Part shown: piece by piece, positions 9,666-18,631 of the stretch
Numbering within the stretch: the stretch's first letter is position 1
Layout: each line of letters starts with the position of its first letter
From: a virus
Length of the DNA: 26,558 bases
Direction: 5' to 3' (one strand)
Virus record (IMG/VR): IMGVR_UViG_3300042691_043805
Location: 1 to 26,558 of that record
Program-made: the position numbers and the translations under genes
The notes under the pieces: model-generated
Database searches by the model: none
What the model was told of the DNA's origin: nothing
The model's input: only the letters and a program-made list of their open reading frames with translations

Positions 9666-10284
9666 TGATGTTAATACAGAAGAATTTTTAACAGTTTTAG
9701 ATAATATCACCAGAAGATTAGCTAATAAATTCAGATTCGCCTATCATAGTATAGAGGATATGAAGCAACAAGCAGCAATCTTTGCTTTGGAAGGACTTAA
9801 AAATTATGATAAAAAAAGACCTTTAGAAAACTTCTTGTGGACACACGTTAGAAATAGACTGTTTAATTATAAAAGAAACAACTACCAACGGCCCGATAAG
9901 CCATGTTTAAGTTGTCCATTTTTTGATAAGGGTTGTAAAGTTAGCATTAATCAGTGCGAACAATATAAAAATAAAAATGATTGTGAATTATATGCTGCGT
10001 GGGCAAAAAGAAATGAGGCCAAAAAGAATATTATTCAACCAGGTTATATTGAGAATAACACCTCATTAGGCCCATCTAATCCTGCACCACTCTTAGAAAA
10101 TCAAGAACTAATTAAGTTTTTAGATTCTAATATACAAAGTGAGTATAGAGAAAGTTATTTAAAGCTCAAACACGGAACCAAAATTAATAAAACTGAACTT
10201 AAAAAATTAAAAGCTCATATTCAAAAAATAATGGAGGACAACAATTGGAAAATAGAGTCGTTCCAAGAAAACGAGGACAACTAA
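9631..10284 (+). CDS. sigma-like late transcription factor, 217 aa
   Basis: Residues 20-85 (TRRLANKFRFAYHSIEDMKQ, IFALEGLKNYDKKRPLENFL and THVRNRLFNYKR) match sigma factor region 2: binding to core polymerase and the -10 element, with a phage gp55-like arrangement. A cysteine cluster (Cys92, Cys95, Cys102, Cys109, Cys118: PCLSCPFFDKGC and later) suggests a metal-binding insert, which classic gp55 lacks. The position just upstream of the packaging genes fits a late sigma factor that switches on the head genes. The first in-frame ATG is used and has no clear SD. Another possibility is a general sigma-like accessory factor. Confidence 0.75.
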   Translation: MTKKNKTTNLPNDVNTEEFLTVLDNITRRLANKFRFAYHSIEDMKQQAAIFALEGLKNYDKKRPLENFLWTHVRNRLFNYKRNNYQRPDKPCLSCPFFDKGCKVSINQCEQYKNKNDCELYAAWAKRNEAKKNIIQPGYIENNTSLGPSNPAPLLENQELIKFLDSNIQSEYRESYLKLKHGTKINKTELKKLKAHIQKIMEDNNWKIESFQENEDN

Positions 10285-11060
10285 GTTTAGAAGAAGAAAA
10301 ATACATTCGAGACAACTATAGTTCACTATCTTTACAACAAATTGCTGATAAGCTAAACAGAAGCTTAGCTCCAGTAGAAAGATATGTTAATGAGAATCAA
10401 TTATCTGTTGTTAATAGCACTCAGGATGATCAATTATTAAAACAAAAATTACACAGTAAAACATTTTGGCTAGAAATTCAACGTCAATTTGATAGCGAAA
10501 CGGGCGAATTAGAATACTTTGAAAATACGTGGGTTGGCCTAATTAAACAATTCAGAGAAGATGTGTTGCCCGCGGAAGAACTCCAGATAAAACAATTTAT
10601 TACAATAGATATTCTTATTAATCGAAGCATGAAAGAAAGAAAGCGACACATTGCTGAAACTGAAAAATTACAAAAACAAGTTGATAAAGAATACGAAAAA
10701 CCCGAAGACCAAAGAGATATCCCAAAATTAGCCAACCTTGAAACCCAATTAAGTTTTGCACGAAACAGTATCGCAAACTATACCAATGAATATACTAAGC
10801 TTCTTAACGAACAACAAAAAATTAGCAAAGATTTAAAAGCTACCAGAGAACAAAGAATAAAAAGAATAGAAGACGGAAAAAGTAGTTGGACAGGGTTGAT
10901 ACGAATGCTAGAAGATGAAGAAACAAGAGAAAAAGAAGGAAGACAAATGGAAATTATAAGCATGGCAACAGAAAAATATAAACAACAATTAAGCAGTTAC
11001 CACTCTTTTCAGGATAATACTATAGATAAGCCTCTTTTAACACCAGATACTGTGGAGTAA
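10245..11060 (+). CDS. HTH/coiled-coil protein, probable terminase small subunit, 271 aa
   Basis: An N-terminal helix-turn-helix (about residues 13-48: LSLEEEKYIRDNYSSLSLQQ, IADKLNRSLAPVERYV) is followed by a long coiled-coil region (about 125-240, rich in Lys/Glu/Gln/Leu). Terminase small subunits have this layout: DNA recognition plus helical oligomerisation. It lies before the terminase large subunit, though three genes intervene. The start is a TTG at 10245, chosen because GGAGG precedes it by seven bases. It overlaps the sigma-like gene by 40 bp. It could instead be another regulator. Confidence 0.6.
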   Translation: MENRVVPRKRGQLSLEEEKYIRDNYSSLSLQQIADKLNRSLAPVERYVNENQLSVVNSTQDDQLLKQKLHSKTFWLEIQRQFDSETGELEYFENTWVGLIKQFREDVLPAEELQIKQFITIDILINRSMKERKRHIAETEKLQKQVDKEYEKPEDQRDIPKLANLETQLSFARNSIANYTNEYTKLLNEQQKISKDLKATREQRIKRIEDGKSSWTGLIRMLEDEETREKEGRQMEIISMATEKYKQQLSSYHSFQDNTIDKPLLTPDTVE

Positions 11061-11062
11061 AT

Positions 11063-12049
11063 ATGAAAACAGCAATTATCACAGGAATAACAGGACAAGA
11101 TGGTAGTTATTTAGCAGAAAATTTATTAGAAAAAAACTACAAAGTTATTGGACTTTACAGAAGATCAAGCACCAATACATTTAACAGAATAAAACATATA
11201 AATAATTCTAATTTTATTTTACAAGAGTATGATATTACTGATCCTAGTGGATGTGTTCATTTAATATCATCGATACAGCCAGACGAATTTTATAATTTAG
11301 CTGCCCAGAGTCATGTCGGCACAAGTTTCAACCAACCAACAGCAACATTCGAGATTAATGCTATTGGTGTTATTAATGTATTAGAAGCTATTAGATTATT
11401 TTCAAAACATACTAAGTTTTACCAGGCTAGCACCAGCGAAATGTTTGGGCGAAACTATTCTATAGATGCTAATGGAAATAAATATCAAAACGAAGATACT
11501 TCTTTGTTGCCACAAAGTCCATATGCTGTGGCTAAACTTGCTAGTCATCGAATGGTTCAAATATATCGTGAGGCATATGGATTATATTGTTGTAGCGGAA
11601 TTCTGTTTAATCATGAAAGTCCTCGTCGTGGAGAAAATTTTGTAACGCGCAAAATAACAAAATATATCTCAGAATTATTCAATAACAAAACTGATCAAAA
11701 ACTTAAACTGGGTAATATTAAAGCATTCAGAGATTGGGGACACGCTAAAGATTATGTTGAGGCCATGAGACTAATGATCTCTTGTGACAAAGCTGATGAT
11801 TTTGTTATTAGCACAGGACAGTGTCATAGCGTAGAAGACTTTTTAAGTATAGCTTTTAATCATATAGATAAAGATTGGCATGATTATGTTGAGATAGATC
11901 CTAATTTATATAGGCCAGCAGAAGTAGACTATCTTAAAGGAGATTCAAGCAAAGCAAAAATATTATTGGGTTGGGAGCCTAAAATATCATTTGAAACATT
12001 GGTTAAAGATATGGTCACTCAAGATATCGAATTTCTACAAAATGCTTAG
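11063..12049 (+). CDS. gmd: GDP-mannose 4,6-dehydratase, 328 aa
   Basis: An NAD(P)-binding Rossmann start (ITGITGQDGSYLAE, Gly8-x2-Gly11-x2-Gly14) and the short-chain dehydrogenase catalytic set are present: Ser/Thr and Glu in ASTSEMFG (about 122-129) and Tyr154 and Lys158 in SPYAVAKLASHRM. NHESPRRGENFVTRKI (about 193-208) is typical of GMD. It converts GDP-D-mannose to GDP-4-keto-6-deoxy-D-mannose, the precursor of GDP-fucose, GDP-rhamnose and similar sugars used in surface glycans. GGAG in the last codons of the previous gene is the ribosome site. It is near full length (about 330-370 aa in the family). In a phage it may alter host surface sugars; that is inference. Confidence 0.95.
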   Translation: MKTAIITGITGQDGSYLAENLLEKNYKVIGLYRRSSTNTFNRIKHINNSNFILQEYDITDPSGCVHLISSIQPDEFYNLAAQSHVGTSFNQPTATFEINAIGVINVLEAIRLFSKHTKFYQASTSEMFGRNYSIDANGNKYQNEDTSLLPQSPYAVAKLASHRMVQIYREAYGLYCCSGILFNHESPRRGENFVTRKITKYISELFNNKTDQKLKLGNIKAFRDWGHAKDYVEAMRLMISCDKADDFVISTGQCHSVEDFLSIAFNHIDKDWHDYVEIDPNLYRPAEVDYLKGDSSKAKILLGWEPKISFETLVKDMVTQDIEFLQNA

Positions 12050-12317
12050 AAACTTTAATGATCCTGAATATAAAAAATGGAGAAATAAGATTTACGCAAG
12101 AGATAACCATAAGTGTCAATGGCCAGGGTGTTCTAATAAAAAAAAGTTAAATGCTCATCATATTCGTCGGTGGGCAGATTGTCCGGGACTCAGGTTTGAA
12201 GTTGATAACGGAATAACCCTATGCAGAGATCACCATAAAATGATTACTGGTGTAGAAACTTATTACGAGGCAGTTTTTTATAATATCATAAAACAGAAGC
12301 CTAAAAATGATAAATAA
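12042..12317 (+). CDS. HNH endonuclease, 91 aa
   Basis: Zinc-binding Cys25 and Cys30 (CQWPGC) and Cys61/His64 (CRDHH), with the HNH core AHHIRRW (His39, His40) and DNGITLC (Asn56). This is the compact type that nicks or cuts DNA. In phages such genes often sit beside terminase genes and are needed for packaging cleavage or act as homing nucleases. The ATG at 12042 overlaps the gmd stop by 8 bp. The longer frame begins within gmd and lacks family residues. There is no strong SD, so translation is probably coupled. Confidence 0.9.
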   Translation: MLRNFNDPEYKKWRNKIYARDNHKCQWPGCSNKKKLNAHHIRRWADCPGLRFEVDNGITLCRDHHKMITGVETYYEAVFYNIIKQKPKNDK

Positions 12318-12795
12318 TAATACTTATAATAATTTTACGATTATAATAGACACACGAGAACAACAGCCGTGGAGTTTTGAGCATCATGCAACGGCTCATA
12401 AAAAACTAGATACTGGTGATTATAGCATAGAAGGACTGGAAAGCATTCTTACCATCGAAAGAAAAAAGAGTGCCAGTGAATTTGCTACTAATATAGTAGA
12501 GAGCAGATTCAAAGATGTTATTATGCGCTTGAGTCAATTTAAATATTCATTTTTATTATTAGAATTTAATTTAGAAGATTTATTAATATATCCTATAGGC
12601 AGTACTGTGCCTAAAAAAATGTGGGATAAAGTTAAAATTACTCCAGCTTTTTTAGTTAAAAATATACTTGAATTACAATTAAATCATAATATTAAAGTTA
12701 TTTTTTGTGGTAATGCCACTAGTGCTGAAAAAATAGCTGAATATATATTTAAAAAAATACATTATGTTGAAATGGTAAAAAAAACAGATGCCTAA
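12307..12795 (+). CDS. ERCC4-type nuclease, 162 aa
   Basis: IDTREQQPWSF (about 14-24), LDTGDYSIEG (34-43) and TIERKKSASEF (49-59) are the ERCC4/XPF nuclease motifs, with Asp15, Asp38, Glu51 and Lys53 as likely metal and catalytic residues. The family cuts branched or single-strand/double-strand junction DNA. Only the nuclease domain is present, with no HhH tail, as is common in phage members. It overlaps the HNH gene by 11 bp and the terminase gene by 8 bp. A role in processing replicated DNA before packaging is likely. Confidence 0.9.
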   Translation: MINNNTYNNFTIIIDTREQQPWSFEHHATAHKKLDTGDYSIEGLESILTIERKKSASEFATNIVESRFKDVIMRLSQFKYSFLLLEFNLEDLLIYPIGSTVPKKMWDKVKITPAFLVKNILELQLNHNIKVIFCGNATSAEKIAEYIFKKIHYVEMVKKTDA

Positions 12796-14812
12796 TAATA
12801 CTGATATATCTTTTGACGACGCATGGTTAGGACTTGGTGATTTATCATCATTGAGCTTACCAAGCAATGTAATGATACACAGGTCCGAAAGAGATATTGA
12901 ATTTCCAGATCTTCATTTGATGCGAATTTTAAAAAATCCTAAATATATTGGAAGTATGGTTAAATTATTATTTAATATAGAATTGCATCCTATGCAGGTT
13001 GTAATTTTACAAGAATTTTGGATACGTCCATTCCCAATGTATATTGCTAGTCGTGGTTGGGGTAAGTCCTTCTTATTAGCCTTGTATTGTGTTATAAAAT
13101 GCACATTTTGTCCCGGTACAAAAATAGTTGTAGTTGGTGCCGCTTTTCGTCAAAGTAAAATTATTTTTGAGTATATGGAAACTATTTGGCGAAATAGTCC
13201 TATATTAAGAAGTATTTTTAATGGAAATGATGATGGTCCTAGACGAGATGTAGATAGATGTACTATTAGACTTGGTGATAGTTGGACTATAGCGATACCT
13301 ATGGGTGACGGTAGTAAAATTAGAGGTCTTAGAGCACATATTATTATTGCTGACGAATTTGCATCTATAAGTCCTGATATTTATGAAACAGTAGTTTCCG
13401 GATTCGCTGCTGTTAGTGCTAGTCCTATACAAAATGTTAAAGAGCAAGCTAAAAAGAAAGCTATGATAGATGCCGGTATATGGAATGAAGAACTAGAAGT
13501 GTTAAATACCAAAATGGGTAATCAAGCAATAATTTCTGGTACCGCCGACTATGATTTTAAACACTTTGCCAGCTATTGGAAAAGATACAAATCTATTATA
13601 GAGAGCAAGGGAGAAAAATCTAAATTAGAAGAAATTTTTAAAGGTGAAGTTCCAGATAACTTTAATTGGAGAGATTATAGCATTATTCGTATTCCTTATG
13701 AGCTAATTCCAAAAGGATTTATGGATGATAAACAAGTAAGTAGAGCGAAAGCAACTATTCATACTGGAATATACAATATGGAATATGCTGCTTGCTTTGT
13801 TAAGGATAGTGAAGGATTCTTTAGAAGAAGCTTAATTGAAAGTTGTGTTGTTTCTAATAAAGAAATTATTATCGATAATAAAAGAATTTTATTTGATGCT
13901 ATCGCACAAGGAGACCCAAGTAAACAATACATATATGGCATAGACCCTGCTAGTGAACAAGATAATTTTAGTATAGTTGTATTAGAAGTAAATCCGACGC
14001 ATTCTAAAATAGTGTATTGTTGGACTACTAATAGAGCTAATTTTAAAGAGCGTCAAAAAACAGGTTTAATTACGGAACATGATTTTTATGGATTCTGTAC
14101 TCGTAAAATTAGAAATTTGATGAAAACCTTTAAGCCCTTAAGGATAGGAATGGATGCCCAGGGCGGAGGAGTGGCTATAGAAGAATCTTTACACGATCCA
14201 AATAAATTAGAAGACGGAGAGCTTTTAATTTGGCCAATTGTAGACGAGGATAAAAGCAAAGATACGGATGCTCAAACCGGATTACATATTCTTGAATTAG
14301 TACAGTTCGCGAAAGCCGATTGGACTAGTCAAGCTAATCACGGTCTTCGAAAAGATCTAGAAGATAAAACGTTGTTATTTCCATCTTTTGATAATTTAAC
14401 TCTAGGATTAGCAATAGAAAAAGAAGGTAAAAATATATTAGAAGCAGATTTAAATCCATTATATGATAATGTTAGTGAATGCATATTAGAAATAGAAGAA
14501 CTAAAAAATGAATTAACAACAATAGTTATGACACAAACTAGTAATGGGCCAAATGCCAGAGATAGATGGGACACGCCAGAAACAAAACTTGGTCACGGGA
14601 AAAAAGGCAGACTTAGAAAAGATAGATATAGCTCTTTATTAATAGCTAATATGTTAGCTAGACAATTTACAAAAGTATTAAAACCCATAGATTATGATGT
14701 TATAGGAGCGAATGCTAGAGATCAAGTAAAAAATAATGGGAGTATGTACAAAGGGCCAGAGTGGTTTACTAATAATGCTAATGATGATATTTATACTGGA
14801 ATTTATAGATAA
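12788..14812 (+). CDS. terminase large subunit, 674 aa
   Basis: ATPase: Walker A SRGWGKS (88-94), Walker B IIIADE (185-190, catalytic Glu190), coupling motif SGT (249-251). Nuclease: GIDPASEQD (383-391, Asp385) and GMDAQGGG (453-460, Asp455), with further acidic residues near the C-terminus. It cuts concatemeric phage DNA and pumps it into the prohead. Its length matches T4-type large terminases. The start overlaps the ERCC4 stop by 8 bp. The portal gene follows after a 57-bp gap with candidate late-promoter sequences. Confidence 0.95.
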   Translation: MPNNTDISFDDAWLGLGDLSSLSLPSNVMIHRSERDIEFPDLHLMRILKNPKYIGSMVKLLFNIELHPMQVVILQEFWIRPFPMYIASRGWGKSFLLALYCVIKCTFCPGTKIVVVGAAFRQSKIIFEYMETIWRNSPILRSIFNGNDDGPRRDVDRCTIRLGDSWTIAIPMGDGSKIRGLRAHIIIADEFASISPDIYETVVSGFAAVSASPIQNVKEQAKKKAMIDAGIWNEELEVLNTKMGNQAIISGTADYDFKHFASYWKRYKSIIESKGEKSKLEEIFKGEVPDNFNWRDYSIIRIPYELIPKGFMDDKQVSRAKATIHTGIYNMEYAACFVKDSEGFFRRSLIESCVVSNKEIIIDNKRILFDAIAQGDPSKQYIYGIDPASEQDNFSIVVLEVNPTHSKIVYCWTTNRANFKERQKTGLITEHDFYGFCTRKIRNLMKTFKPLRIGMDAQGGGVAIEESLHDPNKLEDGELLIWPIVDEDKSKDTDAQTGLHILELVQFAKADWTSQANHGLRKDLEDKTLLFPSFDNLTLGLAIEKEGKNILEADLNPLYDNVSECILEIEELKNELTTIVMTQTSNGPNARDRWDTPETKLGHGKKGRLRKDRYSSLLIANMLARQFTKVLKPIDYDVIGANARDQVKNNGSMYKGPEWFTNNANDDIYTGIYR

Positions 14813-14813
14813 A

Positions 14814-14858
14814 GTGTATATATTTACCAGTAATTGTTTTGTAATACTATTATAATAG
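14814..14858 (+). promoter_or_regulatory. candidate late promoter before the portal gene
   Basis: GTGTATATATTTA (14814-14826) resembles GTGTATAACTTTA at 20211. AATACTATTATAATAG (14843-14858) matches AATACTATTATATAG at 23547. Both fall in the few gaps of the late region. A sigma-like factor is encoded in the window; the link is inference. Confidence 0.4.
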
Positions 14859-14869
14859 AATTAAATATT

Positions 14870-17050
14870 ATGGCTAATAAAAAAAGATCAAAAGAGGAAA
14901 TTCTCGGAACAGCTAACACTGCACCACCAGAAGCCTATGTGACATGGGGAGAGGATCTGTCTAGTAAACAAGAAGCGCTAAGAACCGCTGGGGCTTCTCT
15001 AGATGAATTTACTCTTGTAGAAAGAGCTACTGCCGCTGGAGGTCGAAGATATAGCTTGGATTTTTCCAGTCTAGACGGTCTTACAGGCAGTCGCCCAGGA
15101 TTAACAAAGGATGATTATTACGCTTTTAGGCCTCAAGAAGCTCCTCCTAATGAGATCAAAATGATCTTGCAGAGAGCAGAAAGGGTCTATCAAAGGGTTG
15201 GTTTGGTTAAAAATGTTATCGATCTTATGGGTGATTTTGCTAGTCAGGGTATACGTTTAGTTCATAGAAATAAAAGGATAGAAAGATTTTATAGACGATG
15301 GTTTAAAAAAATAAATGGCAAAGATCGTAGCGAAAGATTTCTGAATAATCTTTATAAGAGTGGTAATGTTGTGATAGATAGAAGAACAGCTAAGTTAAGT
15401 ATAAAAACATCAGATAAATTATATAAAGCATTAGGTGCAGCTGATATGCAACTTAATGATTTACCAGAATTAAATGTTGATAAACGAGAAGTTCCGTGGA
15501 AGTATACTTTTATTGATCCTGTTTGTGTTGAAGTATCTGCTGGGGCATTGTCGTCTTTTTTGAGCGAAAAAACCTATGAACTACAACTACCAGCGTCTTT
15601 GCGAAAGTTAATCAATAATCCTAAAACAGATAATGAAAAAAGAGTTATATCAGGATTACCATTACAAATAATAGAAGCAGCAAAAAACAAAAAACCATAT
15701 CCACTTGATCCAGAAAAAACCCTAGTATTCCATTACAAAAAAGATGATTGGCAAGCTTGGGCATATCCAATGATATATGCTATAATGGATGATATCACTG
15801 TTGTTGAAAAACTTAAGCTGGCTGATATGGCCGCTCTTGATGGGGCTATTAGCAATATTAGAATTTTTAAGTTAGGAAGTCTAGAGCATAAAATTGCGCC
15901 AACTAAGGCAGCTACATCCAAATTAGCTCAGATTCTTGGTAATAATGTTGGTGGAGGAACGATGGATTTGATCTGGGGTCCGGATATTGAGTTAATGGAA
16001 AGTAATACTAATGTTCATAATTTTTTAGGAGAAGGAAAATATATTCCACACCTAAATGCGATTTATGCTGGGCTCGGAATACCCCCAACTCTTACTGGAA
16101 CATTTGGTGCTGCTGGAACTACGAATAACTTTATTAGTTTAAAAACTTTAACTCAAAGACTGCAATATGGAAGAGACAGATTAATAGAATTCTGGGAAGA
16201 AGAAATCGCTATTGTACAAAAGGCCATGGGATTCAAATATCCTGCAAAAATTGAATTTGACAGAATGGATCTTAGTAATGAAGATACTGAAAAAGCCTTA
16301 TTAGTCCAACTAGCCGATAGAAGTCTTATTAGTGACGAACTATTACAAACTAGATTTGGTATTGATCCTGATATGGAAAAAAGCAGACTTAATAGAGAAA
16401 GTAGAGAAAGAGATAGTAATCGTATGGTTCAAAAATCTGGCCCTTGGTTTGATCCTCAATTTGAGAATTCTCTTAAAAAGATTGCTTTACAAACTGGTAT
16501 TGTTACTCCTAGTCAAGTTGGACTAGAACTAGATAAGAAAAAAAATACCGAAAAGACTGCGCTAGAGATGAAAGTGCCGCCACTTGGTGGTCCAATAGGA
16601 AAGCCTCAAACAAATAGTTTACCAAAAGAAGCTGGTGAGGGTCGGCCTAAATTATCTAAAGACTCCACAACCAGAAAACAAAGAACTTTTAGTCCAAGAA
16701 CTGGCGCGTCAATGTCTCTGTGGGCATCTGCTGCTCAAGAAAAAATTAGCGAAATAGTAAATCCTATTATTTTAGAATATTTTCAAAAGAAAAATTTAAG
16801 AAGTTTAAGTAATGTTGAATATGAAAAATTAGAAGATATTAAAACAAATATATTATTAACTATTCAACCATTTTCTCAGATATCAGAACAAACTATTATA
16901 GCTAATATCTCGATTCAAAATAGCAATATTAAACCATATTATAATTGGTTAAAGTCCATTAGACAAGATCTTGGAAGAGATCTTAATATGGAAGAGATAA
17001 AACAGGCAAAAGCGTCTTTCTATTCTATGGTGTATAACGAAATGCAATAA
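14870..17050 (+). CDS. portal protein, 726 aa
   Basis: After an N-terminal arm, the core holds typical portal features: helices around RAERVYQRVGLVKNVIDLMG, a DPVCVEVS strand (about 217-224), the clip/stem region (TVVEKLKLADMAALDGAISN) and the loop GLGIPPTLTGTFGAAGTTNN (about 404-423) that leads into helix TLTQRLQYGRDRLIEFWEEE. It forms the 12-fold ring at the capsid vertex for DNA entry. The last 100 or so residues (SFRTGASMSLWASAAQ-like region onward) are an extra helical tail. I used the ATG at 14870 (MANKKRSKEE), since the upstream TTG lacks support; no SD is visible. Confidence 0.9.
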   Translation: MANKKRSKEEILGTANTAPPEAYVTWGEDLSSKQEALRTAGASLDEFTLVERATAAGGRRYSLDFSSLDGLTGSRPGLTKDDYYAFRPQEAPPNEIKMILQRAERVYQRVGLVKNVIDLMGDFASQGIRLVHRNKRIERFYRRWFKKINGKDRSERFLNNLYKSGNVVIDRRTAKLSIKTSDKLYKALGAADMQLNDLPELNVDKREVPWKYTFIDPVCVEVSAGALSSFLSEKTYELQLPASLRKLINNPKTDNEKRVISGLPLQIIEAAKNKKPYPLDPEKTLVFHYKKDDWQAWAYPMIYAIMDDITVVEKLKLADMAALDGAISNIRIFKLGSLEHKIAPTKAATSKLAQILGNNVGGGTMDLIWGPDIELMESNTNVHNFLGEGKYIPHLNAIYAGLGIPPTLTGTFGAAGTTNNFISLKTLTQRLQYGRDRLIEFWEEEIAIVQKAMGFKYPAKIEFDRMDLSNEDTEKALLVQLADRSLISDELLQTRFGIDPDMEKSRLNRESRERDSNRMVQKSGPWFDPQFENSLKKIALQTGIVTPSQVGLELDKKKNTEKTALEMKVPPLGGPIGKPQTNSLPKEAGEGRPKLSKDSTTRKQRTFSPRTGASMSLWASAAQEKISEIVNPIILEYFQKKNLRSLSNVEYEKLEDIKTNILLTIQPFSQISEQTIIANISIQNSNIKPYYNWLKSIRQDLGRDLNMEEIKQAKASFYSMVYNEMQ

Positions 17051-17072
17051 CTCTTTAAATTAGGGTAATATA

Positions 17073-18605
17073 ATGAAAATATATGATCAAGAAAAAGATG
17101 ATGGTCTAGAAGAAATGCTAAAGGCATCAGCATCTATTTCTTATGCAAGCATAGTTGAACCTTGTGTTGATAACACCAGAGATTCAAAATACTTAAAGAG
17201 TATAGCCTCTTTTGATGATGAGGACTTGTATTATGTGCAATCTATTCTAGTATCATCTTCGTGGAATAAAAATGATGATATTTTTGATAAATTAGAAGTA
17301 TGGAATGCTAAAAATACTCCGGAACATAAACCTACAAATCTTGAACATGATGAAAAAATAATTGTTGGTCATATAATTTCTAACTGGCCAATTACCGAGG
17401 ATGGCATATTAATTGATGAAAATACGCCAATAGAAAATTTACCACATAAATATCATATATTAACAGGATCTGTTATTTATAAAGGATTTAGTAATCCTGA
17501 ATTAAGAGATAGGTCTTTACAATTAATAGCAGAAATAGAAGATGGAACAAAATATGTTAGTATGGAATGTTTTTTCAAAGGATTCGATTATGGTCTATTA
17601 AATCAAAGCACAGGTGAGTATAAAATACTAAATCGCAATTCTGAAACAGCATATTTAACTAAATTTTTAAGATCATATGGCGGTGTTGGTGAACACCAAG
17701 ACTATAAAATTGGTAGAGTTTTAAGAAATATAACATTTAGTGGTAAAGGTTTTGTTAATAAACCAGCTAATGAAGATAGTATTATATTTTCTAAAAACCT
17801 AATATCTCCACATAATAATCTTGTCATTAATGATAATAATAAAGAAAAAAATAACGAAATTGTTAATTCAGGTGTATTAAATATTCAATCCAGTATACAA
17901 TCGGAGACTTTAATTATGAGTTCAGCTAATACAGAGGTAGAGATGGAAACAAAAGAAGTACCAGCAGTTGCAGAAGTTGCAACAGAACAAACAGAAATTG
18001 TTCAAGTTGCTGAAGTTAATGCTGCAGAATTAACATCAAAAATCCAAGAGCTAACTGTTGCTAATGAAGCACTGAAAGCTGAAATTGAACAAATCAAATC
18101 AGAAGCAGCAAAGAAAAATGAAGAAGATATGAAAAAAGAAGAACAAATGAAAAAGGCCAAGAGTGATTTAGACGTTGCTCTTGTAACTATTGCAGAATAT
18201 GTTGCTAAAGAAGAAGCCATGATGAAGAAAGAAAAGAAAATGAAAAGAATGGCTACTCTAATTGAGGCCGGTATTGATAATGAATCGGCCGAAGCAACAG
18301 TTGACAAATTCGAAAGTTTGGATGATGAGGCTTTCCAGGCTATGACTTCTCTTTTTGCTGGTAAAATGCCACCTTGGCTAAAAGACAAGAAAAAAGAAGA
18401 AGAAGAAGAAGCAATGATGATGCGCAAAACAGCATCAGAAGAAGCCGCAGTTGAAGCAGATCCATCGGTGCTAGAAACAGCCGAAGTTGAAGCTAGTGTG
18501 AATTTGGGTGTTGGTAGCGACGATGAGACATCTGCACTAGAATCAACTAGAGCAGCTTTGATCGAATTTGTAAGTAGTAAACTAGGTAAAAAAAATAATA
18601 AGTAA
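17073..18605 (+). CDS. prohead protease-scaffold fusion, 510 aa
   Basis: Residues 85-240 form a prohead-protease-like domain: LEHDEKIIVGHIISNW (His92 or His100), TGSVIYKGFSNPEL (131-144), YVSMECFFKGF (161-171, Ser163 as candidate nucleophile) and FSGKGFVNKPANEDSI (222-237). An Asn-rich linker (about 245-280) follows, then a Lys/Glu/Ala-rich coiled coil (about 320-400) typical of scaffolding cores. The protein would assemble the prohead and then cleave itself and neighbours. AGGG precedes the ATG at 17073. A second start at 17916 probably makes the scaffold alone. Confidence 0.8.
   Translation: MKIYDQEKDDGLEEMLKASASISYASIVEPCVDNTRDSKYLKSIASFDDEDLYYVQSILVSSSWNKNDDIFDKLEVWNAKNTPEHKPTNLEHDEKIIVGHIISNWPITEDGILIDENTPIENLPHKYHILTGSVIYKGFSNPELRDRSLQLIAEIEDGTKYVSMECFFKGFDYGLLNQSTGEYKILNRNSETAYLTKFLRSYGGVGEHQDYKIGRVLRNITFSGKGFVNKPANEDSIIFSKNLISPHNNLVINDNNKEKNNEIVNSGVLNIQSSIQSETLIMSSANTEVEMETKEVPAVAEVATEQTEIVQVAEVNAAELTSKIQELTVANEALKAEIEQIKSEAAKKNEEDMKKEEQMKKAKSDLDVALVTIAEYVAKEEAMMKKEKKMKRMATLIEAGIDNESAEATVDKFESLDDEAFQAMTSLFAGKMPPWLKDKKKEEEEEAMMMRKTASEEAAVEADPSVLETAEVEASVNLGVGSDDETSALESTRAALIEFVSSKLGKKNNK
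17901..17918 (+). promoter_or_regulatory. internal ribosome site and ATG for scaffold alone
   Basis: TCGGAG, a 9-nt gap and ATG at 17916 lie in frame (Met282) at the protease/scaffold boundary, after the Asn-rich linker. This fits the nested protease/scaffold arrangement known from lambda C/Nu3. Confidence 0.65.
17916..18605 (+). CDS. nested scaffolding protein, 229 aa (in frame)
   Basis: It starts MSSANTEVEMETKEVPAVAE and continues as a long charged helix (IQELTVANEALKAEIEQIKS), ends with VSSKLGKKNNK and shares the stop of the 510-aa protein. Coding becomes richer in GC from this point and looks like that of the capsid genes, which supports separate, stronger translation. Scaffold is needed in many more copies than protease, which the nested start would give. 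It has no recognised domain beyond the coiled coil. The claim rests on the ribosome site and domain boundary. Confidence 0.6.
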   Translation: MSSANTEVEMETKEVPAVAEVATEQTEIVQVAEVNAAELTSKIQELTVANEALKAEIEQIKSEAAKKNEEDMKKEEQMKKAKSDLDVALVTIAEYVAKEEAMMKKEKKMKRMATLIEAGIDNESAEATVDKFESLDDEAFQAMTSLFAGKMPPWLKDKKKEEEEEAMMMRKTASEEAAVEADPSVLETAEVEASVNLGVGSDDETSALESTRAALIEFVSSKLGKKNNK

Positions 18606-18631
18606 TCACCAATTAATACGGAGAAATTACA

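Noticed and set aside
14834-14869. A longer portal start at the TTG at 14834
   Set aside because: The 12 extra residues (MFCNTIIIELNI) are unlike a portal start and overlap a likely promoter motif; the ATG at 14870 is preferred.
18002-18427. 141-codon minus-strand frame opposite the scaffold
   Set aside because: It is the mirror of the Lys/Glu/Ala-rich coiled coil (giving Ser/Phe/Ile runs) and has no ribosome site.
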